DNA of 64,000 nucleotides from Cristatella mucedo (GCA_009760855.2 WPIO01000006.1:3208501-3272500); one strand, 5' to 3'. Positions 28,711-36,160 are shown, counted from the first letter of the stretch. A program made the numbers and translations. The notes: generated from the letters alone by a model not told the origin.

Positions 28711-31700
28711 CAATATCTCTCAATGACAAAATCCAATTCCTCAATATCTAACCGTCGTGTCCTCCCTTACCTGACAAGATCTCGTGAATAGCACCCACTA
28801 GATATTCCATGTTGTCACAGTTTTTGGACAGATCTGGAAGACTAATGTCATCTCTTCTACAGGTGAGAACCAAGCTTTTTGCATGCCTAAATGAGCTCCT
28901 ATTCCTATGTAGACTTCTAAAATAAAAGTTCACAACGTCGGAAAATTTTAAAAGTTCATTTTTCAGTCAGCGGAAGAGTCCAGAAACGCCAAAACCAGCC
29001 GAGGCAACTCTCATTTAACCTCATCATATCAAAGGATCGACTTACCCGCCGATCCACTGAAGCCGGATATAAATTCTCTTCTTTTGTCGTATGGCGAAAC
29101 ATACTCACTCTGAAAATAAAACCCGCTGTAGAATGCCAAAGTTACTGACTATTTGCAATTCTTTTGCGATGGTTTTGAAAAGGCGATAAAGCATGATTTC
29201 GTGTATTTATGTTGACTAAGGCACCGGCGATAACAGCATTTGATCTAGACTGCGTTACAAGCACCAGGTCTTCGAAGCAATTGAACAGCCTGTGCGTAGC
29301 AGCTTATAGTTTTTACTCGAAAAAATAAAATTACGACACCTCTTCTCTTCTATATAGCGTTTTAAACTTACTATTGGAGCGATTGTCACAGATAAGCTAC
29401 ACAGACTACAGAAATGACTGCTTCGAGCTCGATGTATCCCCGTGTAATATCTTTCTTCATATAGTAGCACTCGGAAATATAATCGTGTTGTTGTTTTCAC
29501 CAATCAATCTTGGGATCTCACTTATGTCAGGGCGTGTTGAAGACCGCAAGCGCTGAGTGACTTTTACGTTTCACTAACCTACACGTATGTTCGCTGAAAG
29601 TCGCCGATAAAACTTGGTTCACTCTTTTTATGGAACAGATTTTACGTCGTCTAGCCGCGGGCAATGATCACCATTTTTGTACAAGTTGTATGTCGTTAAA
29701 GAGCGATAAGCTGGTAGCCATTTCCGCTCTTATATCGTAGAGTTATCGTGCGGTTAAGCATGGACAAATTTGTGTCTTTTATTGATTGGTGTCGAGTGTA
29801 GACGCATCAAAAATTGGGCTGCAAAGACGCCCCGGTGAAGAGGTCAAATAATAGGAACACATCTGCTTCTCATCCATCTCTGGCACGACGACGGTGTTCT
29901 GGTAATGTGGAAAAGCGGATCAACTAGTGTTAGCAGCTTCCACAAAATCCAGTCTGCAAGCGACGGCGAGAACAAGATTAGGCACTATGTCAGCAGTGTC
30001 TATGCAAATTGTCTCAGCTCGAGCACTTTGCTCGAGCTCGGCCAATCGAGCACCAAGCAGGCTGTAGTCTGTCTGATAATGCTGTCCAGTATTAGCTCAG
30101 GTGGCTATCGCTCCCACAATCTGGTTGCTGTGTCCCGGCGGCGCCCCCCCCCCCACATCTTCGCTAAGTGGCCCCTTGAGTCACGTGCGCCACAGCAGCA
30201 CAAACTCGAGGCTTAAAGGGTCGTTATCTGAAGAACTTTTATGGACGACGCGCTCATACTGGCTGTGCTGCCTAGTCCACTGCTGCCGCCGTTGCTTTCA
30301 GACAGCATTCAAATGAAACACGACCTAAGGACCAACGATGTCCAACAATCGTATAATTGCCGAGCATTAGTGGCTGCATGGCGAGATCTTGCCACCCATC
30401 TTGCTGCGGATTCCGACCATCATTCAAAGTAATAGCAATACTTTGTGCAATACCCTACGAGAGCAAATGTCTTTCTAAACGTTTCATTATGCGGGAAAGT
30501 ATGGCGATTGATTAGCGGTAGCAGCACTTATCATTTCAGTACGCAAAAAGGTTAATTCACACGGACAGAGCAATGGCTTCGAGGAACAAGTAAGAATTTC
30601 GTCAAGTCGGTGAATGCGGTGATAACATTCACTACTAAGCTACAAAGCTTGAGAATAAAAAATATAATTCCTGTATAGTGCCCTAAGAGAACTTTATCTC
30701 TATTCAGGCGCTTCACATACGCTACGGGACTCGAGCCTACGACCTCTGGCATCAAATACACTCACCTCGACCTTGGTAGGGGCGAGCACCTTAACCACCG
30801 GGCCAAGCCAGCGCGGCAAAGGAACTGGAGGCAAAGTTACAACAGGATTTAATGTTGGCTGTAGGCACTCCTAAATGACTCAATTCAGAGGAGCGGTACT
30901 GTGGTACTGTGGAAATCATGGGAAGTAAGCATTTCAAATAAGCATGCCTGACCGAGAGCAGGAAGGGACCTAAAGATGAGCGACAGGACCTTCAAGTTGA
31001 AGTCTCCGCTTGATCGGGAGCCAATGCAGGTCGGTCAGTGAGAGGTGCTGTAGTGACAGTTGCATCGTTTAACGCCAGACAAGCCCAATTGCAGCGTTGG
31101 ACCATCTGTAGGCGCATTATTGCACAGATCTGCAAGGAAAGTTTTAAGCAGGACAAATTCATTTTGTAGGCAGACTTGATTGTTGAGGTGAGATGTTCAT
31201 ATAGCAAAGGGTCATTTTGGAACAGGACACCTACATTTAATGCAAGGAGTTCAGGGACCAGTTGACCGAGCCAGTTTTGAAGATTAGGCTTCTCTGTTTC
31301 GAAGTATCGCCAAGGTTTTTTCCCATAGCTATTACGTTGATTTAATTCTCATCTAGTTTGAAAAAATCAGATGTCGAAAATACAAGCTGTGAGGTTACTT
31401 AGAGAGCTTCGGGTGCTGGAGACATGAAGGAATCAAAGCCCAGTTGCGGGTGCGTGTCTTCTACATAGAAATTAAAGCCAGCTGGCCGTTAACACAAACG
31501 CTCTGAAATCTCCCACCAAGACCTAAGGATTACTGTGCAACGCCTGCGATACTTCGCATTTGCCACAGGTTTTGAGCCCACGACCTCAGTCGTTAAAGTG
31601 AGTGCCCTACCCCCTGGGTCAAACGAGGGCGACTTTCGCCTAGTCTTAAGGCAACTGGAAAGTCGGTTCCCAGTCGCTCCGACATAGGAGAGTAGACTAA

Positions 31701-34700
31701 GCTGTCAGCAGGGTAATGGAGGGGAGGGTGTGGGCTAAAGTGGTGGCCGTCTTGCATTATCTGCTTGCCGGCCGAGAGTAGTCACACCGGGCATTGCCGT
31801 ACGCAACGCCGCTTATCCGGATGTGGTACTACGAAACTTTGCGTTCGCAGTGACGACGATGAGCAGAGGAGCCTTAATGGAAATTTGGTTCTCTTCTACG
31901 ATGCTACACAAAAGACTTATTAGCTGAAGTTTAAGCTAACGATTGGCTAAGGAAAAACTTCCTACTTTGATATTTGAAAAACTAACCTTCAACGTGGGCT
32001 TGGCTAGCATCTCTGTTGTGGCTCATGAATGTAATGAGATTGTATGGGCTCAAAAAGAGCTTGTCGAGCAATGTTATCAAACTCTGCCTCTTGTTGAGGT
32101 ACATTCTAACGAGGACGTAGCTCCCATGAGCCTCATGTGGCCAGATCCAGGGTAATCAGGAAGCTCACATCTCGCTTGTTGTAAGTTTTATTTTATTTTA
32201 CCATGCCCCGGAGGAGCTTGCATTAGTTTCCTACTGTTCAACGTCTACTAACTCACTATCATGAAACCCATGCATTTCATACAAGTAAAGCAACTAATCT
32301 CATCTCATTAAAAGAAATACTTGGCGAGGCGTAGCTGACTTTTTATTCTAATTTGGTGCATGTGTATGGCGCCGTTTGTTAGTAAGGTTATGCTAGGGAT
32401 TCATGCATTGGGTAAGGATAAATTTCATAAATAAGACGCAATCGCATTAAGGAACGCGATCAACCAGGTTTAGCACACACAGACTTGAAGAATTAAAGTC
32501 TGTTGATTTGTATAGCAACACTGTCAGAAACTGGATATCTTTTCCATAAAAAAGTGTCAGCCATTGGAAATCAATCCTCGTGACGGGAGGAGTGTAATTA
32601 ATGAGCGTACTGTGCTTAAGAGAAGGCAAAGCTGTGACTATATTGGACTAGAGATCCTTTAGCAGAGCTCCTGGCAGGACACCCGAACTGCGAGATAGAA
32701 AAACAGCGAGAAGCAGGGCTCGAGCCTAAAACTCCAGTCATCAGATACGTTCACCTTGACCTCGGTCATCAAAGGCGAGCATCTTAACCGCTATATGAAA
32801 CCAGAGTGGCATGTACTGCATACGGCACTGGGCAAGGAAATGGGCAAATACTAACGCAATACTTGCAAGTTGGGCTGTGCATGCTAGCGAAGAAGGTTCG
32901 AATAAATTTTTTTCTGACCTCATGAACAGCAGGCGTCAAGCGGACTCTTGAACAAGGTGTCAGCCTTTTTGCTGCAAAGTCCTCCGTTATAATAGGCCTC
33001 GATAATAACAGCTGAGCTCGAAGACCGACGATGTAGAGACAAATTGCGAGCAGTTCCCGCTTACCAGGCTAATGAGCAGTGCAGTATTTACGAAAGATTT
33101 ATTTTGGAAAAGACTGCCGCGTAACCGCTAAAATTGCGGGAAAAGGTCATTTACAAAATGCAAGGTGTTCAAGATAATTTATGGAAACCATTTTCCGAAT
33201 ATTCCTGAACAATTAATTAAAGAATGAAGGCGTTCCACTGAGAGATAATTTCCGCAGCTTTTAAAATACGCTGATCAAATGTCTGCTCATCACTATTCCA
33301 TTATTTAATGCATAATTCAATATTCAGTTTCAACTATGCGAGTGCATTCTATAGTTTTATGTGCAAATTAATTAACAGCCTCCTGTGATATTTTTGATAC
33401 GACACTCGTCATTGCTGTTGTACCGCTGTAATACGAATACGCAAACCGCGGCTTTCCAGTGAGCCCGGCGAAGGGCGCCACAACGAATTACATCCTACAG
33501 AACGCTACGGTGCAAAGTCGCAGGCCTACGAAGGCCTAAAATGTGTATTTCTACTGCGCTCTCATTCGGGCCTGCCCGCAATCGCCAACTCGTAATCGCT
33601 AGGGCACGCTATCGCCAACAGTACGGCCAACTCTTCAATCACTTTTCCCTCGGCCCCTACACGCATATTATTACCGAAGGACCAAGCAATAAATATACAC
33701 CAAAGGGCGAGGTCATAAACCGACATCAAAGGACAGCCACCTAAATCGACGGCCACAGCTCTGCGGCTGGTCCACAAGAAGACATCAAAGGACAATCTCG
33801 CGAACATAGAGCCACAGTCATAGCAGTATTAAATAAAAATATGTGCTGATTTAACAGCCTCTTTTGTATAGCGGCAGTGGAGCCGTTAAGGCTGTCACCG
33901 TCGCTTGCAGAGGTAGTAAAGGATCACCCACCGAACCTCGGGGCCGAGTTAGTGGGGTAAAGCAACCGCCTTATCTAGTGAGCCATTACGGCTCACCCAA
34001 ATATCGCATATCGGGTGCCACGAAAGAGTGGTACTTCGGCAGCTTGCGTTTGCGCGACCCACGAGCCCAGTCTTCGACCGACGGACTCGCGTTAGAAATT
34101 GTATACTGCCTCTGTCCAGGCCGTCGCTTTACACCTACTGCCGCCGGGCCAGGTCGGATGTCCGAAATCGGATTCGCCAAGGAGTGGTCTCCTCCTCAGC
34201 GCTCCCTCCCGCCCGACGTTTGCATGAATCGTGCGCAAACGACGAGCTGCCCGTGCGCGCCCGCTTGCGAGCTCCTGCTAGTAATCGGCGCGCGCGCGCT
34301 TCCGCCGTGGCTGCTGCTAACGATCCACGCGACGGTCGCCAAGCTCGGCCGTCGCATTCGACGACGCCGCGGCGGAGCCTGCTTTTCCGCTGGCGGGATC
34401 GCGAACCTGGTGGCTGTCCTCCGACGGCACTATGTAGGCGTGCACGGTGTTGGCGTTCATCAAAGCGCGAAGCTGAGTCAGCTGCGCGGTCGTATTCACG
34501 CGCGTCGGCGGAATCTGGAGCGGCACGCAGAGCGCACATCAGGCAGCCGCACGGCGAGCGGAGGGAGCGCGTCGCGGCGTCGCAGCGCCGTCCGGCCCCA
34601 AGCGCTTGCGCCGGCAGTGCGCTAGATTCTTACCGCCGTCGCGTTGCATTTCAGCCCGGCGTCGTCGATAAGCGCCCCGTCGCAACCGCAGCGCAGGAAG

Positions 34701-34845
34701 CAGAGGATGGCAACTGCAAGAGTCGCGGAGAGGAGGACTTCGACTCGGTGCGGAACGCCGCACCCGCCGGCAGCGCTGCGGCAGCCGCCGCGAAGGGCGG
34801 CTTTGCGCAGTGCCCCTCACCTGCTGCTAGTCGGACGGTACTCAT
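1546..34845 (-). CDS. XPNPEP2: Xaa-Pro aminopeptidase (M24B, XPNPEP2-like), spliced gene, 3' part outside or not found
   Basis: Removes an N-terminal residue when proline is second; the XPNPEP2 branch is secreted or membrane-bound. Eleven exons were placed by homology, splice signals and matching phase: 34821-34845, 34634-34737, 34407-34514, 29046-29109, 26348-26452, 25936-26034, 22323-22472, 10896-10980, 8810-8906, 3580-3678, 1546-1632. Family hallmarks in order are [59 protein letters not shown] and an [15 protein letters not shown] segment just before the catalytic domain. At least one exon, homologous to the segment ending in DEIAW, is missing between 22323 and 10980. The metal-ligand exons are not in sight and probably lie off the left edge. 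The introns are full of LINE and SINE copies, so the gene spans more than 33 kb. I am confident of the family and less so of the XPNPEP2 rather than XPNPEP1 assignment, which rests on the signal peptide and the Cys-rich exon 8810-8906. Confidence 0.88.
1640..2860. other. AT-rich intron, no gene seen
   Basis: Peptidase intron between 1633 and 3579, before the LINE. It is AT-rich with scattered stops in all frames. No repeat family was recognised. Confidence 0.4.
2868..3490 (+). mobile_element. LINE family B, 3'-terminal fragment with ATT tail
   Basis: Encodes a decayed reverse-transcriptase C terminus ([20 protein letters not shown] and, in a second frame, [13 protein letters not shown]), so it is frameshifted. 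The 3' untranslated part has repeated CATGCT..CACTAACCA motifs, then AAGTGCCTAGATAGAGATCA and TTATTATT at 3475-3488. It sits in the intron between the peptidase exons at 3580 and 1632, in the opposite orientation to the gene. Confidence 0.88.
3580..3678 (-). CDS. XPNPEP2: Peptidase exon: [10 protein letters not shown]...[12 protein letters not shown]
   Basis: 99 nt, phase 0 at both ends. The acceptor is TCGTTACAG|GTT and the donor is CAG|GTACCT. It encodes [20 protein letters not shown] and [13 protein letters not shown], aligning with the ..Y......I....(R/V).WI....SY..Y block of Xaa-Pro aminopeptidases. It is followed in frame by 1546-1632. Confidence 0.9.
3700..4530. other. Intron sequence, no gene seen
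   Basis: Lies between peptidase exon 3580-3678 and the interrupted LINE. An 89-codon plus frame (4208-4477) has no recognisable motif or coding context. Confidence 0.4.
4717..4784. repeat. (AT)n microsatellite
   Basis: Uninterrupted AT dinucleotide run of about 68 bp inside the 4565-5467 insertion. Confidence 0.97.
5125..5350. repeat. Degenerate CCCTAAA/CGCTAAA telomere-like repeat
   Basis: About 30 variants of CCCTAAA and CGCTAAA in one orientation. This is the heptamer of plant-type telomeres, not the animal TTAGGG hexamer. The repeats are interstitial, degenerate and inside the inserted element. Confidence 0.85.
7200..7480. repeat. Dispersed repeat, two diverged tandem units
   Basis: The motifs GTCCGTCTGTCCGTC / GCCCGTCCTTCCATCCGTC, CCAGT..CC.GGAGTG and GACTCAGCGAA recur about 140-160 bp apart. 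The same motifs recur at 20830-20945 (GTCCTTCCGTCACG, GACTCAGCAAAGC, CAGTGAGCT). Identity unknown. Confidence 0.6.
7493..7665. repeat. (CA)n with CAGA interruptions, then (TA)n
   Basis: CA-rich dinucleotide tract to about 7605, then TA/CATA tract. Any protein read through it is low-complexity Cys-Val/Tyr-Ile artefact. Confidence 0.97.
8065..8668 (+). mobile_element. LINE family A, young 5'-truncated copy
   Basis: The 173-codon frame starting at 8088 is the C-terminal part of the LINE polyprotein ([56 protein letters not shown]). It ends with a 3' untranslated region (GTGGAGTTACTGACGGAGA) and TACAT repeats. It is almost identical at the nucleotide level to the copy at 13885-15460, pointing to recent transposition. 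It lies in the peptidase intron whose donor is the GC site at 8809. Confidence 0.93.
8810..8906 (-). CDS. XPNPEP2: Peptidase exon with GC donor: [10 protein letters not shown] and Cys-rich loop
   Basis: 97 nt. The acceptor TTTCTTACTTGCAG|ACT completes a Lys codon from the previous exon. The frame gives [17 protein letters not shown] followed by a loop with [13 protein letters not shown]. The position and cysteines match the LF..K.R......L...C.G.MC region of XPNPEP2. No GT donor in phase 0 has good context here. The sequence GAG|GCAAGT is an excellent GC-type donor and joins in phase 0 to 3580-3678. Confidence 0.8.
9517..10500 (-). mobile_element. LINE family B, 3' third with long open C-terminal frame
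   Basis: A 273-codon frame (9674-10495) reads through the C-terminal region after the polymerase: [71 protein letters not shown]. The tail ATT repeats are at 9517-9530. It is cut just 3' of the YADD region at about 10500. It is one of the best preserved family B copies. Confidence 0.92.
10501..10575. repeat. ATCAATGCA/ATCAT short tandem repeats
   Basis: CATCAATGCAATACATCAATG-type motifs repeat imperfectly at the truncation point of the LINE. Confidence 0.7.
10896..10980 (-). CDS. XPNPEP2: Peptidase exon: [15 protein letters not shown] block of second domain
   Basis: 85 nt between TTTTCAG|GG and CCAAA|GTAAGT. It starts with two bases that complete the Trp codon of the DEIAW motif (phase 1) and ends in phase 2. 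It encodes [20 protein letters not shown] and VFETGNP. This is a hallmark of the second creatinase-like domain. It fixes the missing upstream exon as one that must end in phase 1 with T. Confidence 0.94.
10985..12200. other. Intron, no gene seen
   Basis: AT-rich peptidase intron upstream (in gene sense) of exon 10896-10980. I searched it for the missing exon ending in D-E-I-A-T and did not find it. Confidence 0.4.
12205..12960 (+). mobile_element. LINE family B, 3' fragment with ATT tail
   Basis: Frame-shifted C-terminal protein remnants ([37 protein letters not shown]), then AAGCGCCTGGACAGAATTGA and TTATTATTATA at 12905-12960. Confidence 0.88.
13025..13880 (-). mobile_element. LINE family B, reverse-transcriptase portion
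   Basis: The reverse complement holds the YADDTQL box (about 13068-13088) and a broken polymerase with [10 protein letters not shown]. It abuts the family A element whose tail starts near 13885. Homologous family B sequence resumes beyond 15470, consistent with A having inserted into B. Confidence 0.82.
13885..15460 (-). mobile_element. LINE family A, nearly intact 3' half with reverse transcriptase
   Basis: Non-LTR retrotransposon that copies its RNA at a nicked target. In sense order: [20 protein letters not shown] (about 15420-15360), [46 protein letters not shown] (about 14915), then SFKPSES and the open C-terminal frame 13950-14840. One TAG after DTQLY is the only interruption between the polymerase and the C terminus. 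A second stop lies at about 15435, near the 5' truncation. The tail of TACAT/TAATG repeats is at 13888-13915. Both motifs of the active site are intact. Confidence 0.94.
15470..17090 (-). mobile_element. Decayed LINE family B segments with SINE-A inside
   Basis: Two overlapping homologous parts, 15470-15600 and 16660-16880, both carry the GAGATGGTTGATCGTCGAC-like stretch. Between them lies the family B C-terminal part (15655-16140; [20 protein letters not shown]) and more polymerase remnants. SINE-A sits at 16456-16620. Frames are heavily broken. Confidence 0.75.
16456..16620 (-). mobile_element. SINE-A copy (tRNA-derived)
   Basis: The reverse complement has an A-box region (GTAAGGCGGTTGCTTTCACG), the B box GGGTTCGATTCC, the body GCGGTGATAGCCGTAAAGG and the tail TATACAAAAGATGCTGTT. 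It is inserted in a LINE B fragment. Confidence 0.88.
17330..17440 (+). mobile_element. LINE family B 3' tail
   Basis: GTAGAGTGCCTAGAAAGAGA and then ATT repeats at 17410-17440. Only the terminal ~110 bp is present. Confidence 0.8.
17441..18845. other. No gene recognised
   Basis: Peptidase intron interval. Open frames up to 89 codons show no motif. No known repeat family was recognised. Confidence 0.4.
18850..19440 (+). mobile_element. LINE family B, strongly decayed 3' copy
   Basis: Degenerate matches to the C-terminal part (TCTTCATACCTGTGCAATAAG, CCGACCTGAACTGGTCCCC, TTGACTTTAAGGTTCTGC). It ends in AAACTGCCTAGACAGATAT and ATTATTATTATT. An older insertion than its neighbours. Confidence 0.65.
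19686..20570 (-). mobile_element. LINE family B, 3' copy
   Basis: AATAATAATAATAATG at 19687-19702 is the complement of the ATT tail. The sense strand encodes two overlapping frames (19957-20520 and 19916-20197) that together make the usual C terminus ([40 protein letters not shown]), so there is one frameshift. Confidence 0.9.
20700..20820 (+). mobile_element. LINE family B 3' tail, truncated
   Basis: CATGTTACCACTAACCACAT and AAAGTGCCTAGAAAGAGATA, then CTATACAAATTAG; the ATT repeat itself is short. Confidence 0.75.
20830..20945. repeat. Second copy of the 7.2-kb dispersed repeat
   Basis: Shares GAGAAAG.CC.TCCGTCA, GACTCAGC.AAGC and CAC.GGCA.TGAGCT with 7200-7480. Confidence 0.55.
20950..22120. 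other. Unassigned, possible retroelement remnant
   Basis: The minus-strand frame around 21180-21310 reads [14 protein letters not shown] before a stop. It resembles the peptidase's DEIA motif by chance but has no donor and no family context. The 21420-21650 segment is GC-richer with overlapping minus frames of about 65 codons. Nothing else recognised. Confidence 0.35.
22127..22200. repeat. (TA)n with TG interruptions
   Basis: Alternating TA with CA/TG/GT breaks, about 75 bp, close to peptidase exon 22323-22472. Confidence 0.95.
22323..22472 (-). CDS. XPNPEP2: Peptidase exon 7: end of N-terminal domain (NLVDxVW-like)
   Basis: 150 nt between the acceptor TTTTTCAG|GCG and donor AGTG|GTAAGC, phase 1 at both ends. 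It encodes [35 protein letters not shown] and [10 protein letters not shown]. These correspond to the family's W..Y...L / NLVD.VW...RP / P....Y.G blocks. The S..W junction with exon 6 is in frame. The next expected exon (start of the second domain, ending in A-W) was not found downstream. Confidence 0.9.
22480..25930. other. Peptidase intron 6; no gene seen
   Basis: AT-rich interval. A faint plus-strand family B LINE trace (AGCTCCACTGGCGTTCC, AAATCGACTTCAAGATTCAC at 25165-25220) lies within it. Frames at 23806-24039 and 24316-24592 show no motif. Confidence 0.4.
25936..26034 (-). CDS. XPNPEP2: Peptidase exon 6: link between N-terminal strands
   Basis: 99 nt, phase 1 at both ends. The acceptor is TTTCAG|GCATG and the donor is GCAA|GTATG. 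It encodes [17 protein letters not shown] and then [12 protein letters not shown], matching the family block TPT..WL...LP.G.RVGVDP.LIS. The usual G.DP motif is replaced by ADA, a divergent variant. Confidence 0.88.
26348..26452 (-). CDS. XPNPEP2: Peptidase exon 5: [10 protein letters not shown] block
   Basis: The acceptor TTTAG|GAG and donor CAAG|GTAAGG enclose 105 nt, with phase 1 at both ends. The product segment holds [19 protein letters not shown] followed by [15 protein letters not shown]. The A.WTDGRY..QA..QLDCNW.L pattern is diagnostic of Xaa-Pro aminopeptidases; it builds the N-terminal domain that contributes to the oligomer and active-site pocket. The intron to exon 6 is only 313 bp. 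Confidence 0.95.
26500..27110. other. Peptidase intron 4, no gene seen
   Basis: Unique-looking AT-rich sequence running into the CT microsatellite. Confidence 0.4.
27130..27245. repeat. (CT)n microsatellite
   Basis: About 115 bp of CT dinucleotide with a few TTT and CCCT breaks. It gives Ser-Leu or Arg-Glu artefact frames on both strands. Confidence 0.97.
27750..27835 (-). CDS. Unassigned exon nested in peptidase intron 4 (second of a pair)
   Basis: The acceptor TTATGCAG|GCC and donor TAC|GTAAAG enclose 86 nt that read [20 protein letters not shown] and then MVDPGNRGY in phase with the exon at 28771-28856. The composition (Pro, Gly, Asn, aromatic) looks like coding sequence. No homologue is recognised. 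No next exon was found before 26452. Confidence 0.5.
27860..28545. other. Intron interval between nested exons, no further gene
   Basis: A 150-codon plus frame (28042-28494) and its overlaps have no family resemblance. A short tandem of AACCAGGAATC-type units occurs at 28215-28260. Confidence 0.4.
28549..28707. repeat. (AT)n with three GCGCTATATGTATATAT units
   Basis: A long AT run is broken at 28629-28665 by three copies of a 17-bp unit beginning GCGCTATATG. It lies between the two nested exons. Confidence 0.95.
28771..28856 (-). CDS. Unassigned exon nested in peptidase intron 4 (first of a pair)
   Basis: The acceptor CACCTGTAG|AAGAG and donor TTGTCAG|GTAAGG enclose 86 nt with one open frame containing [20 protein letters not shown] and then HEILS. 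It starts with one base of a split codon (phase 2) and ends in phase 1. This is incompatible with insertion between the flanking peptidase exons, which join in phase 1. It does join in frame to the second candidate at 27750-27835. I do not recognise the family. It may be a nested gene, an exon of a gene starting further upstream, or a decayed gene. Confidence 0.5.
29046..29109 (-). CDS. XPNPEP2: Peptidase exon 4: [19 protein letters not shown] motif
   Basis: The acceptor TTTTCAG|AGT and donor GCGG|GTAAG bound 64 nt. They encode [21 protein letters not shown] plus the first base of a Gly codon (phase 1). This is one of the most conserved blocks of family M24B N-terminal domains. It joins without a frame break to 26348-26452. 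Confidence 0.94.
29115..30650. other. Peptidase intron 3, no gene recognised
   Basis: A plus-strand frame at 29905-30216 and a GCGGCGCCCCCCCCCC patch near 30138 are the only features. No motif recognised. Confidence 0.4.
30655..30815 (-). mobile_element. SINE-B copy (tRNA head, LINE-B tail)
   Basis: In sense: a GGCCCGGTGGTTAAGGTGCT A-box region, GTCGTAGGCTCGAGTCCCG near the B box, then GTGAAGCGCCTGAATAGAGA and GTTCTCTTAGGGCACTATAC. The tail matches family B LINE 3' ends. Confidence 0.88.
30940..31420 (-). mobile_element. LINE family B fragment
   Basis: Complement of the family B C terminus (ACCTAAAGATGAGCGACAG, CAATGCAGGTCGGTCAGT, CCATCTGTAGGCGCATTATT). It lacks the 3' tail and is decayed. 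Confidence 0.75.
31540..31640 (-). mobile_element. tRNA-derived SINE remnant
   Basis: In sense, a GACTGAGGTCGTGGGCTCAA B-box-like core and a GGGTAGGGCACTCACTTTAA A-box region. The body is degraded and the family uncertain. Confidence 0.45.
31640..32690. other. Intron, no gene recognised
   Basis: A 70-codon plus frame at 31943-32155 has no recognisable motif. Confidence 0.35.
32695..32800 (-). mobile_element. SINE-B, tRNA-like head only
   Basis: In sense: GCGGTTAAGATGCTCGCCTT, GACCGAGGTCAAGGTGAACG and a GGCTCGAGCCCTGC B box. The LINE-like tail is missing or degraded. Confidence 0.7.
32810..33840. other. Intron, no gene recognised
   Basis: AT-rich to 33420, then more mixed composition. No motif or repeat family recognised. 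Confidence 0.35.
33841..34000 (-). mobile_element. SINE-A copy
   Basis: In sense: TAGATAAGGCGGTTGCTTTA, a degraded B box, AAGCGACGGTGACAGCCTTA and CTATACAAAAGAGGCTGTTA. It abuts the CpG-rich 5' end of the peptidase gene. Confidence 0.82.
34407..34514 (-). CDS. XPNPEP2: Peptidase exon 3: start of first creatinase-like domain
   Basis: Thirty-six codons with [19 protein letters not shown] and [12 protein letters not shown], the conserved opening of Xaa-Pro aminopeptidases. The acceptor is CTCCAG|ATT and the donor is CAG|GTTCGC, both in phase 0. The donor is weak at +3 to +6. The next exon begins exactly with the expected SEYVSPYD. The intron to exon 2 is about 120 bp; the next intron is about 5.3 kb. 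Confidence 0.92.
34634..34737 (-). CDS. XPNPEP2: Peptidase exon 2: signal-peptide core and mature N terminus
   Basis: The frame encodes [16 protein letters not shown] followed by a Cys-containing stretch ending KCNATA. It ends at a strong donor (GCG|GTAAGA) in phase 0, which fits the next exon. A KC.. / AC.. segment just before the VNTT motif is typical of XPNPEP2-type secreted enzymes. No in-frame ATG exists in this exon, hence the proposed exon 1. Confidence 0.6.
34821..34845 (-). CDS. XPNPEP2: Peptidase exon 1: start codon and n-region of signal peptide
   Basis: ATG at 34845 opens MSTVRLAA and is followed by a good donor, CAG|GTGAGG, in phase 1. Joined to 34634-34737 through an 83-bp intron, it gives a convincing signal peptide (short charged n-region, then [15 protein letters not shown]). 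The acceptor of the next exon (GAAG|TC) has a poor pyrimidine tract, so this small first exon is inferred, not proved. An upstream non-coding exon is possible. Confidence 0.45.
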
Positions 34846-35099
34846 TGCCGCTAAGCTTCGCCTCGAGCCGACGACGCGGCGCAAGGATCGCGCGGGAGCG
34901 TGCGAAACGAGGAGACAGCGATCGGCGTCTGCGGTCGGCCGACTGAAGCTTTGCGAGGCGGGGCTTCGAGAGGAGAGGCGCGGCCGCAGGCGACTTCGTT
35001 GAGCCCGCCCCCTCCCAATACGCCGCCACCGGCTGCGCAGACGTGTTGCGCAGCCCGCCCACCCGGGCGCTCGGCCCGGCGGGCGCTGGGCGTTACATC

Positions 35100-36160
35100 G
35101 ATGTTTATGAAATTTTTTTCAACGTAAGCAGGGGATACTACCGGATTTTTAAAGGATCAACAACCACTCTTTGCTGTGAAAGTGCATTCGTCCACCAACG
35201 TCTAGCGAGAGGGGTGGGGAGGGGGGTGGTAAGGCGGCCGGTCGGAATTGGGAGGCAGCCCCTGGTCACGTGACGCCCAGAGGTCTAGATTACACCCGTA
35301 CGGGCGGAGATAAAAGCCAGCGTATACCAACAAGCGCGGCCTTTCGTTAGGTCTTCTCTCGTCTGAATTGCTATTAAATTCTTTTTTGGGCAGCTACGTA
35401 TTTTTACGTAAATGAGAACGCCAGAACCGCAGTATATTCAGTCGCAAAATGCTCGCACCCTTTAATTCTGGGTGCGGACAGGCCATAGCATAAACCAGAG
35501 CCATGAAGCATACGGGAGCTCCGGCCAATGGAGATTTATCCAATCACATTCGCTTAGGCGGCTATAGTAGTCCTATACAGCGGCTTACTAGTGAAATAAA
35601 ACGCTTAAATTGGCCATTTTATGTGTAGATCAGACATATTTAAAGGTGATGGCATCTATAGAGGGGGGTTCCAATATTTATTGCCTAAACCAAGGTCATT
35701 TTTCTGTGAGAAGCTCGGCGACGCAAGTACAACGCTAATATCCACCCAGTACCCTTACCTCTGGGTCGGCCACCCGCAGGTGCGTGATGCCGGGTGCGAA
35801 GCAACGCAGTGACTACGTTAAATGGAAGCTGACAGTGCCGCATCAGCAAGGCTATAGCACTCGAGTGATTAGACAAGCGATAAGTGAATTCACCGCTTGG
35901 TTTACTATCACAAATATAACGGAATCGGGCCAGAGCAGCTGATTCTGTCCGGCTCCGTAAGACCGAGGAGAGAGAGAGAGAGAGAGAGAGAGAGGGTGAC
36001 CGGCTCCTACCGGATGGCGGCGCTGCGGAATTGAACCGAACTTATACTCTTCGATACGTGGCGCGGTCATACAAGGACGGTATAGGGATCTAGACTAGTA
36101 AAAGTCCGATTCATATGAGGCTCCTTGCTAGGAGTGGCATCTTCCGGTGCGTTTCAGAAC
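35100..36160. other. Upstream of peptidase gene; no gene seen
   Basis: Mixed sequence, with a (GA)n run at 35968-35994. No coding sequence recognised. Confidence 0.4.

Larger units (their letters stand above)
34010..35100. promoter_or_regulatory. CpG-rich block around peptidase exons 1-3
   Basis: CpG dinucleotides are dense (CGCGCGCGC, CGCCGCGGCGG and similar), in contrast to CpG-poor flanks. It covers the first exons and about 250 bp upstream of the proposed ATG at 34845, so it is the likely promoter region. The long overlapping frames in both strands (up to 324 codons) result from the high GC content. Confidence 0.65.

Noticed and set aside
34028-35002. 324-codon plus-strand open frame
   Set aside because: Lies in a CpG-rich block with long frames in all registers, overlaps well-supported peptidase exons on the other strand, and is Arg/Ala-rich with no domain.
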